The translations under genes were made by a program, and so were the position numbers. Below, piece after piece: positions 43,888-54,022 of a DNA stretch of 54,142 nucleotides (its first letter is position 1; the number at the start of each line of letters is the position of its first letter). Origin of the DNA: Bacillota bacterium (lineage in GTDB: Bacteria > Bacillota > GCA-003054495 > Carboxydocellales > JAJZSN01). The DNA is taken from the NCBI GenBank assembly GCA_021849745.1, contig JAJZSN010000006.1, forward strand, positions 1-54,142, read 5' to 3'. Under the pieces are notes generated by a model. It had not been told where the DNA came from, did not search any database, and saw only the letters and a list, made by a program, of their open reading frames with translations.

Positions 43888-43899
43888 GGAAGCCGCCTC

Positions 43900-45246
<1,347 letters not shown>

Positions 45247-45333
45247 TTACGCACAAATAATTAATATTCGCCATAAATTCCGGTTATCCTTCTTTACCTG
45301 ACGGATATTATACCCCAAACCCAGTTCCTTAAC

Positions 45334-46668
45334 CTAGGCGTGGTCCTGCACCAGATTGACGAATTTGGTAAATTCACTTAAGAAACCTAATTTCACCGAA
45401 CCCACCGGGCCGTTACGGTGTTTGGCGATGATAATCTCGGCGATGCCCTTTTCCTCTGATTCAGGATTATAGTATTCGTCCCGGTAGATAAAAGATACTA
45501 TATCAGCATCCTGCTCAATGGCCCCTGATTCCCGCAAATGGCTTAAGTTAGGCTTTTTATCCGTACTCTGTTCGGCGGCCCGGCTCAGCTGGGAAAGGGC
45601 AATCACAGGAACGCTTAATTCCCTGGCCAAGGCCTTCAAAGACCGGGAGATCTCCGAAATCTCCTGCTGACGGCTTTCCGATCGGCGGCCGGACTGCATC
45701 AACTGGAGATAGTCGATGACAATCATACCCAAACCGTGTTCCGACTTCAGTCTTCGGCACTTGGCCCGCAGCTCCATAATGGTGATACCGACGCTATCAT
45801 CAATGAAAATAGGGGCCTTGGATAGCGGCCCTACCGCATTAGAAAGCTTCTGCCAGTCGCCTTCCTGGAGTTTCCCGGTCCGCAGCCGGTGCTGGTCAAT
45901 CATGGCCTCGGAGCAGAGCATCCGCTGAACTAACTGCTCCTTGGACATCTCCAAGCTGAAGAGAGCCACCGGAGTTTTATATTTGATGGCGGTATTCTGG
46001 GCAATGTTCAACACCAAACTGGTCTTACCCATGGCCGGTCTGGCTGCCACTATAATTAAGTCCGAGGGCTGGAACCCGGAGGTCATCCGGTCAAGATCCA
46101 TAAACCCTGTAGGAACCCCGGTGACATCCCCTTTATGGGTATAGAGATACTCTATCTTATCAAAGGTTTCCATAAGAATCTCGTGCATGGTGGCAAAAGC
46201 CTTGTTGGATTTGCGCTGGGCCACCTGGAAGATCATCCGCTCGGCCTGGTCGATGAGTTCCTCCACCTCTTCTTCCCCATCGTAGCCCATGGCCGCAATC
46301 CGGGAAGAAGCGCTGATAAGGTTGCGCAGTAAGGATTTTTCTTCAACAATCCGGGCATAATATTCAATATTGGCCGCAGTGGGAACGATGTTGGCCAGGG
46401 AGGCCACATAAGCCACCCCGCCAACCTTCTCCAGGGCGTTTTTTTGCCTTAATTCTTCACTGACGGTGATGATATCAATGGGTTCATTACGGTCACTCAA
46501 GTCCAGAATGGCTTCAAATATAACCTTGTGGGCATCTCGGTAAAAGTCATCAGGCCGCAAACTCTCCATGGCCTTCATTACCGCTTCCTGATCGATCATC
46601 ATGGATCCCAAAACCGACTGCTCGGCATCCAGGTTCTGAGGCGGAACCCGATCCGCTAATACACTCAT
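45334..46668 (-). CDS. dnaB: Replicative DNA helicase DnaB
   Basis: Hexameric 5'-3' helicase that unwinds the replication fork. The 444 residues show the N-terminal primase-binding domain (PPQNLDAEQSVLGSMMID), the RecA-like core with Walker A ARPAMGKTSL, Walker B-like GMIVIDYLQLM, and the DADIVSFIYRDEYYN motif. No intein and no unusual insert. It starts three bases after lonC ends. Confidence 0.97.
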   Translation of the reverse strand: MSVLADRVPPQNLDAEQSVLGSMMIDQEAVMKAMESLRPDDFYRDAHKVIFEAILDLSDRNEPIDIITVSEELRQKNALEKVGGVAYVASLANIVPTAANIEYYARIVEEKSLLRNLISASSRIAAMGYDGEEEVEELIDQAERMIFQVAQRKSNKAFATMHEILMETFDKIEYLYTHKGDVTGVPTGFMDLDRMTSGFQPSDLIIVAARPAMGKTSLVLNIAQNTAIKYKTPVALFSLEMSKEQLVQRMLCSEAMIDQHRLRTGKLQEGDWQKLSNAVGPLSKAPIFIDDSVGITIMELRAKCRRLKSEHGLGMIVIDYLQLMQSGRRSESRQQEISEISRSLKALARELSVPVIALSQLSRAAEQSTDKKPNLSHLRESGAIEQDADIVSFIYRDEYYNPESEEKGIAEIIIAKHRNGPVGSVKLGFLSEFTKFVNLVQDHA

Positions 46669-46671
46669 GGC

Positions 46672-48603
46672 CTATTCCTCCGCCGCAAAAACGTATTCCA
46701 TAGCCTTCTGAATGGTTTGGACAGGTATAACCTTAATGTTTTTCATGTCAAAGGGCACATCTTTGGCATTTTCTTCGGGAATCAGGATGGTGGTGATTCC
46801 CGCCTGTTTAGCTCCGTAGATTTTTTCCAGGACACCGCCCACCGCTTTGACCTTACCTTGGATAGAGATTTCCCCTGTTACTGCCACATTTTGTCTGATG
46901 GGTTTGCCCTGGAGGGCGCTGATAATGGTCAAGGTAATGGCGCATCCGGCTGAGGGACCGTCTATCTGGCCGCCGCCTACAATATTGACATGGACATCAT
47001 AGTTGTTCAAATCTTCTCCCGTGACCTGCCGAATCACCGAGGCGGCGTTGAACACCGAGTCCTTAGCCATAGAACCGGCCGTGTCATTAAAACGGATGGA
47101 ACCGGTACCTTTCTTTTTAACGGGAAAAGCAACCGCTTCTATCTCCAGTACCGAACCTACAAAACCCAGTACGCCCAGGCCGAAGATTCGCCCTATTTCA
47201 CCGGTATCTGATCCCTTAACGGTTACATAGGGGTGAAGCCTGCTGGTCTGAACCACTTGGTATACATCCTGCTCGGTGATTACCGGCCGGTCCTGGGAAT
47301 TTCCTGCGGCAGAATATCTGTAAAGCACCATCCCATAAGCATCGGCCATAATGTTAATGGCTTTTCTTCCTTCAATGGTGTATTCACTAATAATGGCCGG
47401 TATACCGGGTTCCAGGGCCACATTGAGCTTTTCGGCGGCATTGCGGACTATCTCCTGAATATCCTGGGGATTTAACGGTTCGAAATAGACCTCGGCACAA
47501 CGGGAGCGGATGGCGGGATTGATGCTCTCAGGGTCCCGGGTGGTGGCCCCGATTAAAATAAAATCTGCAGGGGCCCCTTCCTCAAAAAGTTTCTTAATAT
47601 ACTTTGGAATGTTGGCATCTTCAGGGTCGTAATAGGCCGAATCGAAGTATACTTTCTTATCTTCCAGCACTTTAAGCAGTTTATTCTGCAAGATAGGATC
47701 GAGTTCCCCGATTTCATCTATGAAAAGAATGCCTCCATGGGCATCAGTCACCAGGCCCAACTTGGGCTCAGGGATACCGCTCTCCGCCAGGTCCTTGCGG
47801 GCCCCCTGGTAGATGGGATCATGGACCGAGCCCAACAGGGGGTTGGTTACTTCCCTGGGATCCCATCGCAAGGTGGTTCCGTCCACCTCTACAAAAGGGG
47901 CATTTTCCTCAAAGGGGCTGTGGGCATTGTCTTTAACTGCTTCCAGGGCCAATCTGGCAGTAGTGGTTTTCCCCACCCCGGGAGGTCCATAAAGAATAAT
48001 GTGTTGGGGGTACGGTGAAGCCAGCTTGGACAGCAACGCCTGGACAGCCCGTTCCTGGCCCACCACCTCATCCAAGGATGAAGGCCTTAAAACATCCATG
48101 GCCGTCCGGGCCAGTTTTTTCTTGTCCAGTTCCTCCAGATGATTGAGCTGTTTTAAGGTTTGGGCGTTTTCCGGCCCGGCATTTTCTTTGAGAATTTGCA
48201 TTTTGATTTCCTGCATATACTCTTCATGCCTTTGCTGCATACGCTCAGCAATCTTTTTTTCCAGTTTATCCTCTACCGACTTCCGTGCGATGATATCGGC
48301 AATTTCATCTTCAATATCCTCAATAATCAAAGGTATATCCTGATACGAAGGAATAATATCTATGGTAGGGTCTTCAAAAACTATTTTTTGTAAAGCTAAA
48401 ACCCTCTCCCCTAGGATTTCGGAGCGCATAAGATTCAAGGCTTCCAACTTGCCGGCCTTTAAAATCAGCTTGTCAGAACCGTAAATATTGGATAGCAAAC
48501 CAAAGAGGGCCGTTACCTGCCTTCTTAACTGCTCTTCCTCGGTAATTTTGTGCGCCAAATCAGATTTACTAACCCCTTTAAGTTTTTCCAATATGTTTTT
48601 CAC
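46672..48603 (-). CDS. lonC: ATP-dependent protease, LonC type
   Basis: A 643-residue Lon-family protease lacking the N-terminal LAN domain. It has an alpha-helical N-terminus (about 1-170), an AAA+ domain with Walker A YGPPGVGKTT (about 205-214) and FIDEIGELD, and a C-terminal Lon protease domain with the Ser-Lys dyad Ser551 (DGPSAGCAI) and Lys594 (GGVLEK). In Firmicutes LonB and LonC are often linked to sporulation; the gene here lies in the dnaB-rplI neighbourhood and is not by itself evidence of sporulation. The last bases meet the start of dnaB. Confidence 0.93.
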   Translation of the reverse strand: MKNILEKLKGVSKSDLAHKITEEEQLRRQVTALFGLLSNIYGSDKLILKAGKLEALNLMRSEILGERVLALQKIVFEDPTIDIIPSYQDIPLIIEDIEDEIADIIARKSVEDKLEKKIAERMQQRHEEYMQEIKMQILKENAGPENAQTLKQLNHLEELDKKKLARTAMDVLRPSSLDEVVGQERAVQALLSKLASPYPQHIILYGPPGVGKTTTARLALEAVKDNAHSPFEENAPFVEVDGTTLRWDPREVTNPLLGSVHDPIYQGARKDLAESGIPEPKLGLVTDAHGGILFIDEIGELDPILQNKLLKVLEDKKVYFDSAYYDPEDANIPKYIKKLFEEGAPADFILIGATTRDPESINPAIRSRCAEVYFEPLNPQDIQEIVRNAAEKLNVALEPGIPAIISEYTIEGRKAINIMADAYGMVLYRYSAAGNSQDRPVITEQDVYQVVQTSRLHPYVTVKGSDTGEIGRIFGLGVLGFVGSVLEIEAVAFPVKKKGTGSIRFNDTAGSMAKDSVFNAASVIRQVTGEDLNNYDVHVNIVGGGQIDGPSAGCAITLTIISALQGKPIRQNVAVTGEISIQGKVKAVGGVLEKIYGAKQAGITTILIPEENAKDVPFDMKNIKVIPVQTIQKAMEYVFAAEE

Positions 48604-48619
48604 CTTTTACTACCCCTTT

Positions 48620-49066
48620 CTACTGTTCAGAAACCTGGATTTTAAAGGTAGCTTGAACCTTGGGGTGCAACTTGGCAGAAACATTATAGGTACCCATGGC
48701 CTTGATTGGTTCGTTCAGTTCCAGTTTTCGCTTGTCAATACTGATCTTGGACTGATTCTCCACCACTTCAACAATATCTTTGGCGGTAATAGAACCAAAG
48801 AGGCGACCACCTTCGCCGGCCTTGGTAACTATTTTAAATGTTTTGTCCTTGAGCTTAGCAGCTAACTCCCTGGCTTCTTCTTCTATCTGCTGGCTCTTGC
48901 GATCTTCGGCAGCTTTTATTTGAGACATTTCTTTCATAGTGCCGGAGGTAGCTTCCACGGCCAACCCTTTAGGGAAAAGAAAGTTTCGTGCATATCCTTC
49001 TGCTACCTCAACAATGGCACCTTTTTTGCCAAGCTTCTTAACTTCTTGTTTGAGAACAACTTTCAT
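48620..49066 (-). CDS. rplI: Large ribosomal subunit protein bL9
   Basis: 148-residue ribosomal protein binding 23S rRNA at the base of the L1 stalk. N-terminal domain [16 protein letters not shown] with [13 protein letters not shown], long central helix, and C-terminal domain [14 protein letters not shown]. Typical length. AGGAGG precedes the start. Lies between DUF2232 and lonC on the same strand. Confidence 0.97.
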   Translation of the reverse strand: MKVVLKQEVKKLGKKGAIVEVAEGYARNFLFPKGLAVEATSGTMKEMSQIKAAEDRKSQQIEEEARELAAKLKDKTFKIVTKAGEGGRLFGSITAKDIVEVVENQSKISIDKRKLELNEPIKAMGTYNVSAKLHPKVQATFKIQVSEQ

Positions 49067-49077
49067 CTTACTACCTC

Positions 49078-50067
49078 CTATTCGGTTTCTTTGTTTATAC
49101 CCAACCGCCGAAAATTAACAGCCGGGTCAAATAACCCTATGATCAAAAGCATTATGAGAGTTACAGGCAGATTTAAGACTAAAATAAAGATAAGGATAAT
49201 CTTGAAAAACCAGCCAAAAGATAGCCGAGCGAAGTAATAAACAGTCACCGCCAACCCTATTATGATGCTAATAACTACATCTACGAGAATTAGGTTTTTG
49301 CCTATGATAGCCCAAATACTTTCGGCAGGACCGGCAAGATATAAAGCCAAGCCTGCAATCATCAGCCAAATTATATACCAAGGTAACTGCCACTGGCTAA
49401 AGGGATTGAGAGGTGTTTGATAGGAATTTATTCTGGTCAAAATTTTCCCGGCCAGAAAGTAATTAAAGACCACGGAAACTAAAACTCCGAGGATGGTGCT
49501 GGCTGGAATTAATTGTATCGAAAGCTCCACCGTTTCCTTGAGCATCTCGCGAACCATTGCTTCGGTATAACCCCTGGCCTGTTGAACCTCCAAAGCATTA
49601 GTCTGTTTAAGAATCTCCATATATGGATCAATCGTTGACAATAGATGCCTGCGTAATTCTGTAATATCTAGGAATCCTGCTAACCAGCTATAACCAAGGA
49701 GAAATCCTCCGATACCCGTCGCAGTACCTATAATGATAAATAAACTACGATTAGTCGAGACATGATTCTTTAACAACAAACCCACAATAATGCTAGCCGG
49801 GAGAAATTGTATTATATAAAACAAACCCTCCTTAAAGCTTTGCAATCCTATAATCATGAGGATACCGGCAATAGTCAGGGCCACCAGCCCTTTTTTCAAG
49901 CCTTCCTGACGGATAAAAATAATTGCCGGTATCAGCCATATCATATAAGCCAGTATATTGAACAGGGGAACGTTGGCGGCTATCATACCAATAACAGCGG
50001 TTAACCCAGCACACCATATAATAGCCGGAATGCCCGGCTTTTTTATACTTAGAGACACCACCTTCAC
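49078..50067 (-). CDS. DUF2232 (YybS-like) membrane protein
   Basis: A 329-residue polytopic membrane protein of the YybS/DUF2232 family, with about eight hydrophobic segments and a conserved N-terminus of small residues. Function unknown; in Firmicutes the gene is regularly found between rpsR and rplI, as here, 11 bp before rplI. Some members resemble energy-coupling-factor S components, but no ligand is known. Confidence 0.85.
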   Translation of the reverse strand: MKVVSLSIKKPGIPAIIWCAGLTAVIGMIAANVPLFNILAYMIWLIPAIIFIRQEGLKKGLVALTIAGILMIIGLQSFKEGLFYIIQFLPASIIVGLLLKNHVSTNRSLFIIIGTATGIGGFLLGYSWLAGFLDITELRRHLLSTIDPYMEILKQTNALEVQQARGYTEAMVREMLKETVELSIQLIPASTILGVLVSVVFNYFLAGKILTRINSYQTPLNPFSQWQLPWYIIWLMIAGLALYLAGPAESIWAIIGKNLILVDVVISIIIGLAVTVYYFARLSFGWFFKIILIFILVLNLPVTLIMLLIIGLFDPAVNFRRLGINKETE

Positions 50068-50165
50068 CTCTCTAAAGAAATCATCTATATTAAGGTAGGA
50101 TTTTTCATTACTATTTCCACAAGTTTATATTAATTTCCTGCTATTTAAAGATGGCCAAAAATAGG

Positions 50166-50188
50166 CAAGGGAGCATTCCGCTCCCTTG
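50166..50188 (-). terminator. Terminator of the rpsF-ssb-rpsR operon
   Basis: Nine-base-pair stem CAAGGGAGC / GCTCCCTTG with a 5-nt loop, followed on the minus strand by CCTATTTTTGG, six bases after the rpsR stop. Confidence 0.75.
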
Positions 50189-50194
50189 TTAGTT

Positions 50195-50425
50195 CTACTC
50201 AGCAGTGAAAGGCAGCAGAGCAATAGCTCTGGCCCTTTTGATGGCAATAGTTAATTGCCGTTGATGTTTAGCGCAGTTACCGGAAATTCTACGGGGAAGA
50301 ATCTTGCCCCGTTCGGTAATATACTTCTTCACCTTACCGGTTTCTTTATAATCAATAGCCTCTACTTTATCAACACAGAAGCTGCAAACCCGTTTTCTGG
50401 GTCTTCTACCGCGATCGCGTTTCAA
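50195..50425 (-). CDS. rpsR: Small ribosomal subunit protein bS18 (zinc-binding form)
   Basis: 76-residue ribosomal protein that pairs with bS6 on the 30S platform. The CSFC near the N-terminus and GNCAKHQ downstream give the CxxC-CxxxH zinc ribbon of the C+ form. The rest ([22 protein letters not shown]) is normal. Third gene of the rpsF-ssb-rpsR operon. Confidence 0.97.
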   Translation of the reverse strand: MKRDRGRRPRKRVCSFCVDKVEAIDYKETGKVKKYITERGKILPRRISGNCAKHQRQLTIAIKRARAIALLPFTAE

Positions 50426-50449
50426 AATAATCCCTCCTATCTGTGGGTA

Positions 50450-50839
50450 TTAAAACGGAAGATCGTCGTCAGAGAAATTGGTGTCATTGCCAAAATTGCC
50501 GCCAACTGCAGCGCCGCCCTCTTTAGGGCTTAAGAAACGGACATTTTCGGCTACCACTTCGGTAACCCAACGCTTCTGACCGTCCTGGCCGTCGTAGGTA
50601 CGTACTTGAATGCGGCCATCCACCGCCGCAAGTTTACCTTTGTTGAGGTAATTAGCACAGCTTTCGGCCTGAACGCCCCATACCACTACAGGAATGAAGT
50701 CAGCCTCCCGTTCGCCCTGTTGGTTCTTAAAGGGTCTGTCGACAGCTAGGGTGAAACTGGCCACTGCCTTACCGGTAGTTGTATAGCGAAGTTCAGGGTC
50801 TTTGGTCAGCCGACCGATTAAAATAATACGGTTAAGCAT
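50450..50839 (-). CDS. ssb: Single-stranded DNA-binding protein
   Basis: 129-residue homotetrameric OB-fold protein. Starts [20 protein letters not shown], has [13 protein letters not shown] at the end of the OB fold, a short glycine-rich linker and the acidic tip DDDLPF that recruits DNA-repair and replication partners. The linker is short compared with E. coli SSB. Middle gene of the rpsF-ssb-rpsR operon. Confidence 0.97.
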   Translation of the reverse strand: MLNRIILIGRLTKDPELRYTTTGKAVASFTLAVDRPFKNQQGEREADFIPVVVWGVQAESCANYLNKGKLAAVDGRIQVRTYDGQDGQKRWVTEVVAENVRFLSPKEGGAAVGGNFGNDTNFSDDDLPF

Positions 50840-50898
50840 ATGAACACCACCTTAGGTTTCTTCCCATAAAATTTCTCTAACGACTAACTGTTTGCCGT

Positions 50899-51183
50899 TT
50901 ACTCTTCTTCTTTGACGATTAGGTGTTTGATTACCTCATCAGTAATCTTTAACACCCGGTCGAGTTCCTGAGCAACAGCGGCTTCACCTTTGAAATTACA
51001 AAGAATATAGAAGCCTTCTTTAAAATCATTAATCTCGTAAGCCATTTTGCGCTTACCCCATTTATCCAACTTGACAATCTCGCCACCGTTGTTCTCAATG
51101 AGGCCTTTGAACTTGTCCACAACTGCGGTAGTTGCTTCTTCTTCCAAGGGCTTAATGATGTAAATCAATTCGTATGCTCTCAC
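50899..51183 (-). CDS. rpsF: Small ribosomal subunit protein bS6
   Basis: 94-residue ribosomal protein. Begins [17 protein letters not shown], has [21 protein letters not shown] and ends LIVKEEE. First gene of the operon, behind the promoter at 51270-51298 and an approximately 80-nt leader with a GGAGGAGG ribosome site. bS6-bS18 often repress this operon by binding a leader hairpin with a CCG bulge. Confidence 0.96.
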   Translation of the reverse strand: MRAYELIYIIKPLEEEATTAVVDKFKGLIENNGGEIVKLDKWGKRKMAYEINDFKEGFYILCNFKGEAAVAQELDRVLKITDEVIKHLIVKEEE

Positions 51184-51194
51184 GACCTAATCAC

Positions 51195-51262
51195 CTCCTC
51201 CCTACGGACTGAACGGCCCTATCTCCAGGATAGAGCAGGGATGGTGAGACATGGAAGTCTCA
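51195..51262 (-). promoter_or_regulatory. Candidate bS6:bS18 autoregulatory leader
   Basis: The rpsF leader can form TGAGAC/GTCTCA and a second hairpin CTATC-CTGGA-GATAG, with CCCT pairing to AGGG around a GGCCG segment before the ribosome site. This resembles the bS6:bS18 leader motif with its CCG element, but I have not matched it to the consensus base by base. Confidence 0.35.
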
Positions 51263-51269
51263 ATAAAAT

Positions 51270-51298
51270 ATTATATCAGAGAAGTTGCTCATAGGCAA
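51270..51298 (-). promoter_or_regulatory. Promoter of the rpsF-ssb-rpsR operon
   Basis: TTGCCT (51293-51298) and TATAAT (51270-51275) on the minus strand, 17-bp spacer. The -35 box lies at the edge of the inverted-repeat block that begins at 51284, so the repeat supplies part of the promoter. Confidence 0.8.
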
Positions 51299-51481
51299 GT
51301 GTTTGTTGGGGGTGTTTTTGGGGTTTTTGGGGGAGCTTGTGGCGGGAAGGTTGGGGGTATTTGTTCGCCTATAAGTATGCACCTTGGGTATCGCGGCACA
51401 AATACCCCCAACCTATGCATGTCAAGCTTGCAAAACTTGCAGGCATTCCCAAGGGTCAGCTTCTAAATGACCTATGAGCAA
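51284..51481. repeat. Inverted-repeat block A between ychF and rpsF
   Basis: A 198-bp block bounded by a perfect 12-bp inverted repeat (GTTGCTCATAGG 51284-51295, CCTATGAGCAAC 51470-51481). Inside is a perfect 16-bp inverted repeat (GGTTGGGGGTATTTGT, about 51349-51364, with its complement about 51398-51413). It is flanked on both sides by GAA, which could be a short target duplication. No coding frame of note. It could be a miniature mobile element or a structured RNA. Confidence 0.7.
51302..51360 (+). promoter_or_regulatory. G-rich tract able to form a G-quadruplex
   Basis: On the plus strand five runs of three or more G are spaced by short T-rich loops (GGGGG, GGGG, GGGGG, GGG, GGGGG). It lies just upstream of the rpsF promoter on its template strand. 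Confidence 0.5.
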
Positions 51482-51485
51482 CGAA

Positions 51486-51668
51486 GGGGGAGGCAGTAAC
51501 CCGGAGGGCACGTTACGGAACTTTCGGGACACCAATCACTTCGAAGGGCCCGTCGCGAAGGCCACTGTGACCACAGGGAAAACAGTATGAGAGTTTGGCC
51601 GCAGCAGGGGCCGAGAAGATGATTGGTCGGAAGTGGAGTATGGTGCCCGGAGGGTTACTGCCTCCCCC
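51486..51668. repeat. Inverted-repeat block B downstream of ychF
   Basis: A 183-bp block bounded by a perfect 17-bp inverted repeat (GGGGGAGGCAGTAACCC 51486-51502, GGGTTACTGCCTCCCCC 51652-51668), with an inner ACCAATCA/TGATTGGT pair (51531-51538, 51620-51627) and a CTGTG-AC-CACAG hairpin near 51564-51575. It abuts block A four bases away. No T-run marks it as a terminator on the minus strand, and it has no coding frame. Confidence 0.7.
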
Positions 51669-51695
51669 GGAGTCGACCCAAATGCCCCAGGGAAG

Positions 51696-52790
51696 CTACA
51701 CATTGAACCTGAAGTACACCACATCGCCGTCCTGCATGACGTACTCTTTACCCTCAAGACGCATGAGTCCTTTTTCTTTGGCGGCGTTTTGGGAACCGGA
51801 GGTGATGAGGTCATGGTAGCCGGTTACTTCGGCGCGGATGAAGCCGCGTTCCATGTCGGTGTGGATTTTGCCGGCGGCTTGGGGGGCTTTGGTGCCTTTT
51901 TTGATGGTCCAGGCGCGGACTTCCTGGACTCCGGCGGTAAAGAAGGTGATGAGGCCGAGGAGTCGGTAGCCGGCCCTGATTAGGCGGTCCAAGCCGGATT
52001 CATTCAGGCCCAGGTCGGCTAGAAATACTTCTTTATCTTCATCGTCCAGTTCGGCGATTTCTGCTTCGATCTTAGCACAGACCACAACCACTTCGGCGCC
52101 TTCCTGAGCCGCCAGTTCTTTGACCTGGAGCACCATGGGGTGGTTTTCTCCCTTGGCCAGATCCTCTTCGCTGACATTGGCGGCGTAAAGTACCGGTTTA
52201 GTGGTTAACAAGCTCAGGGTTTTGACATACTCTATTTCTTCGGGAGAGAACTCAATGGTGCGGGCGGTTTGCCCTTCATCAAGGACGGGTTTTATCTTTT
52301 CCAGAATTTCCAGTTCCACCTTGTATTTCTTATCCTGGCTCTTGAGCATCTTCTGGGTACGCTGGATATGGCGTTCCAGGGTTTCCAGGTCGGCCAGCAC
52401 CAATTCGGTGTTGATGGTTTCGATGTCCCGGACAGGGCCGATGTTGCCTTCCACATGGGTAATGTTCTCATCTTCAAAACACCTGACCACATGGACTATG
52501 GCGTCCACTTCCCGGATATGGGAAAGAAATTTATTACCTAAACCCTCGCCCTTGCTGGCTCCTTTGACTAGGCCGGCAATATCTACGAATTCAGTGGCAG
52601 TGGGCACCACCCGCTGGGGTTTGACCATCTCTACCAGCTTATCCAGCCGGGGATCAGGAACCTCCACCACGCCTACATTTGGGTCAATGGTACAAAAGGG
52701 ATAATTAGCGGCTTCAGCGCCTGCCTGGGTGATGGCATTAAAAAGTGTTGATTTACCTACATTTGGCAATCCGACGATTCCTAGTTGCAT
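51696..52790 (-). CDS. ychF: Redox-regulated ATPase/GTPase YchF
   Basis: 364-residue Obg-related P-loop ATPase that binds ribosomes and affects translation and oxidative stress. G1 is [12 protein letters not shown]3 [20 protein letters not shown], followed by a coiled-coil arm and a C-terminal TGS domain ending YFRFNV. The ATG at 52790 has AAGGAGG thirteen bases away and gives the standard start [14 protein letters not shown]. The TGS and coiled-coil parts are intact. Downstream lies the palindromic block rather than the next gene. Confidence 0.96.
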   Translation of the reverse strand: MQLGIVGLPNVGKSTLFNAITQAGAEAANYPFCTIDPNVGVVEVPDPRLDKLVEMVKPQRVVPTATEFVDIAGLVKGASKGEGLGNKFLSHIREVDAIVHVVRCFEDENITHVEGNIGPVRDIETINTELVLADLETLERHIQRTQKMLKSQDKKYKVELEILEKIKPVLDEGQTARTIEFSPEEIEYVKTLSLLTTKPVLYAANVSEEDLAKGENHPMVLQVKELAAQEGAEVVVVCAKIEAEIAELDDEDKEVFLADLGLNESGLDRLIRAGYRLLGLITFFTAGVQEVRAWTIKKGTKAPQAAGKIHTDMERGFIRAEVTGYHDLITSGSQNAAKEKGLMRLEGKEYVMQDGDVVYFRFNV

Positions 52791-52897
52791 GACCAGTTTC
52801 CTCCTTATGTTACTATGTGACATTATAACCTGACTAGTAATATGTTTGCAATTCCAAAGGTTTTGCCACAAATCTTTACGTTATCACAAAGAGGATC

Positions 52898-53089
52898 CTA
52901 CCCCTCTTTTCTCGCTAACAAAGCTTTAACACCCTTTTCAAACTTGGGTCTCGGCAACATCACCTGGCGGCCGCAGCCCAAGCATTTGATGCGAAAATCC
53001 ATCCCCGTCCGGGTTACTTCCCACTGGTCGCTGCCACAGGGGTGAGGTTTTTTCATTTTTACCACGTCGCCTAAACGGTAATCTGCCAT
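52898..53089 (-). CDS. DUF951 small protein
   Basis: 63-residue protein of the DUF951 family (YyzM). It begins MADYRLGDVVKMKKPHPCGS and has a CLGC pair, so it probably binds zinc with the earlier Cys. A role in nucleic-acid binding is plausible because of its SH3-like KMKKPHPCGS pattern, but not shown. It starts four bases after mscS ends and likely shares its transcript. Confidence 0.88.
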   Translation of the reverse strand: MADYRLGDVVKMKKPHPCGSDQWEVTRTGMDFRIKCLGCGRQVMLPRPKFEKGVKALLARKEG

Positions 53090-53092
53090 GCT

Positions 53093-54007
53093 TTAACCTC
53101 CTAATCCGCTTTCCTTAAGGTTACCGGGGCCTGTTTTCTGGCTCTCGTATCCCAGCATAACCCTGCGGGGATACGGAATCTCAATATCCTCACGGGCAAA
53201 TATTTCTTTAATTTGTTTACGCAGTTCCCTTTCCACCCGCCATTGTTCCATAGGTTTAGCCTTGGCAATAATCCTAATGACCACTTCAGAAGGCCCAAAA
53301 TTAACCACGCCCAGGACTTCCGGCCCTTCATGAATGATTTCCGACAGGTCGGCTTTAACCTTTCCCACCACCTGATTGAGGGCCTCCACCACCCGGTCCA
53401 AATCCTCTTCATAGGCCACCCCTATATCCACTAGGGCTCTCATACTGCCCCGGTTGAAGTTGGTTACCTGCTGAATTTGCCCATTAGGAATGATATGCAG
53501 CTCACCACCGAAATCCCTGAGCTTGGTCACCCGTAAACCCATTTCCTCTACCACTCCCGATAAACCCGCAGTGGTGATGTATTCGCCTACAGCAAATTGA
53601 TTCTCAAGGATAATGAAGAAACCAGTAATCACATCCCGCACCAGGTTCTGGGCGCCAAAACCCACAGCTAATCCCACCACCCCGGCACTGGCCAATACCG
53701 GCCCGGTGGCTTTGGGGAAAAGAGTTTCCAAAAAGGCTATGCCCACGAAAAAGTACAGGCCGTAACGCAAGGTGCTTTTGGCTAAGCTGTTTAAAGTGAC
53801 AGCCCTTTTTTCATCAAAATAATACTTGCTCCCTACCCTGGGCTGCAGCATTTTATCAAGTAAAATAGTACCCACCTTATTTATAATGACAGCAATGATT
53901 ATAATTGCTGCTAACTGAGTCACTACCTCCACGGCGTTAGCCAGGTACGTACTAATTTTTTCCGGGCTAAATTCAGCATTAACTAGTTTAAGAATCTCAT
54001 TAATCAC
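53093..54007 (-). CDS. MscS-family small-conductance mechanosensitive channel
   Basis: 304-residue channel that opens under membrane tension and releases osmolytes. Three hydrophobic segments (about 28-48, 68-88, 100-123); the pore helix carries ASAGVVGLAVGFGAQNLVRD, the family signature, followed by the beta domain (ITTAGLSGVVEEMGLRVTKL, IPNGQIQQVTNFNRG). The start is a GTG at 54007 behind GGAGTGACGATAA. Typical length for this family. It is downstream of the HEAT-repeat gene by 15 bp. Confidence 0.93.
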   Translation of the reverse strand: MINEILKLVNAEFSPEKISTYLANAVEVVTQLAAIIIIAVIINKVGTILLDKMLQPRVGSKYYFDEKRAVTLNSLAKSTLRYGLYFFVGIAFLETLFPKATGPVLASAGVVGLAVGFGAQNLVRDVITGFFIILENQFAVGEYITTAGLSGVVEEMGLRVTKLRDFGGELHIIPNGQIQQVTNFNRGSMRALVDIGVAYEEDLDRVVEALNQVVGKVKADLSEIIHEGPEVLGVVNFGPSEVVIRIIAKAKPMEQWRVERELRKQIKEIFAREDIEIPYPRRVMLGYESQKTGPGNLKESGLGG

Positions 54008-54022
54008 TTATCGTCACTCCAT

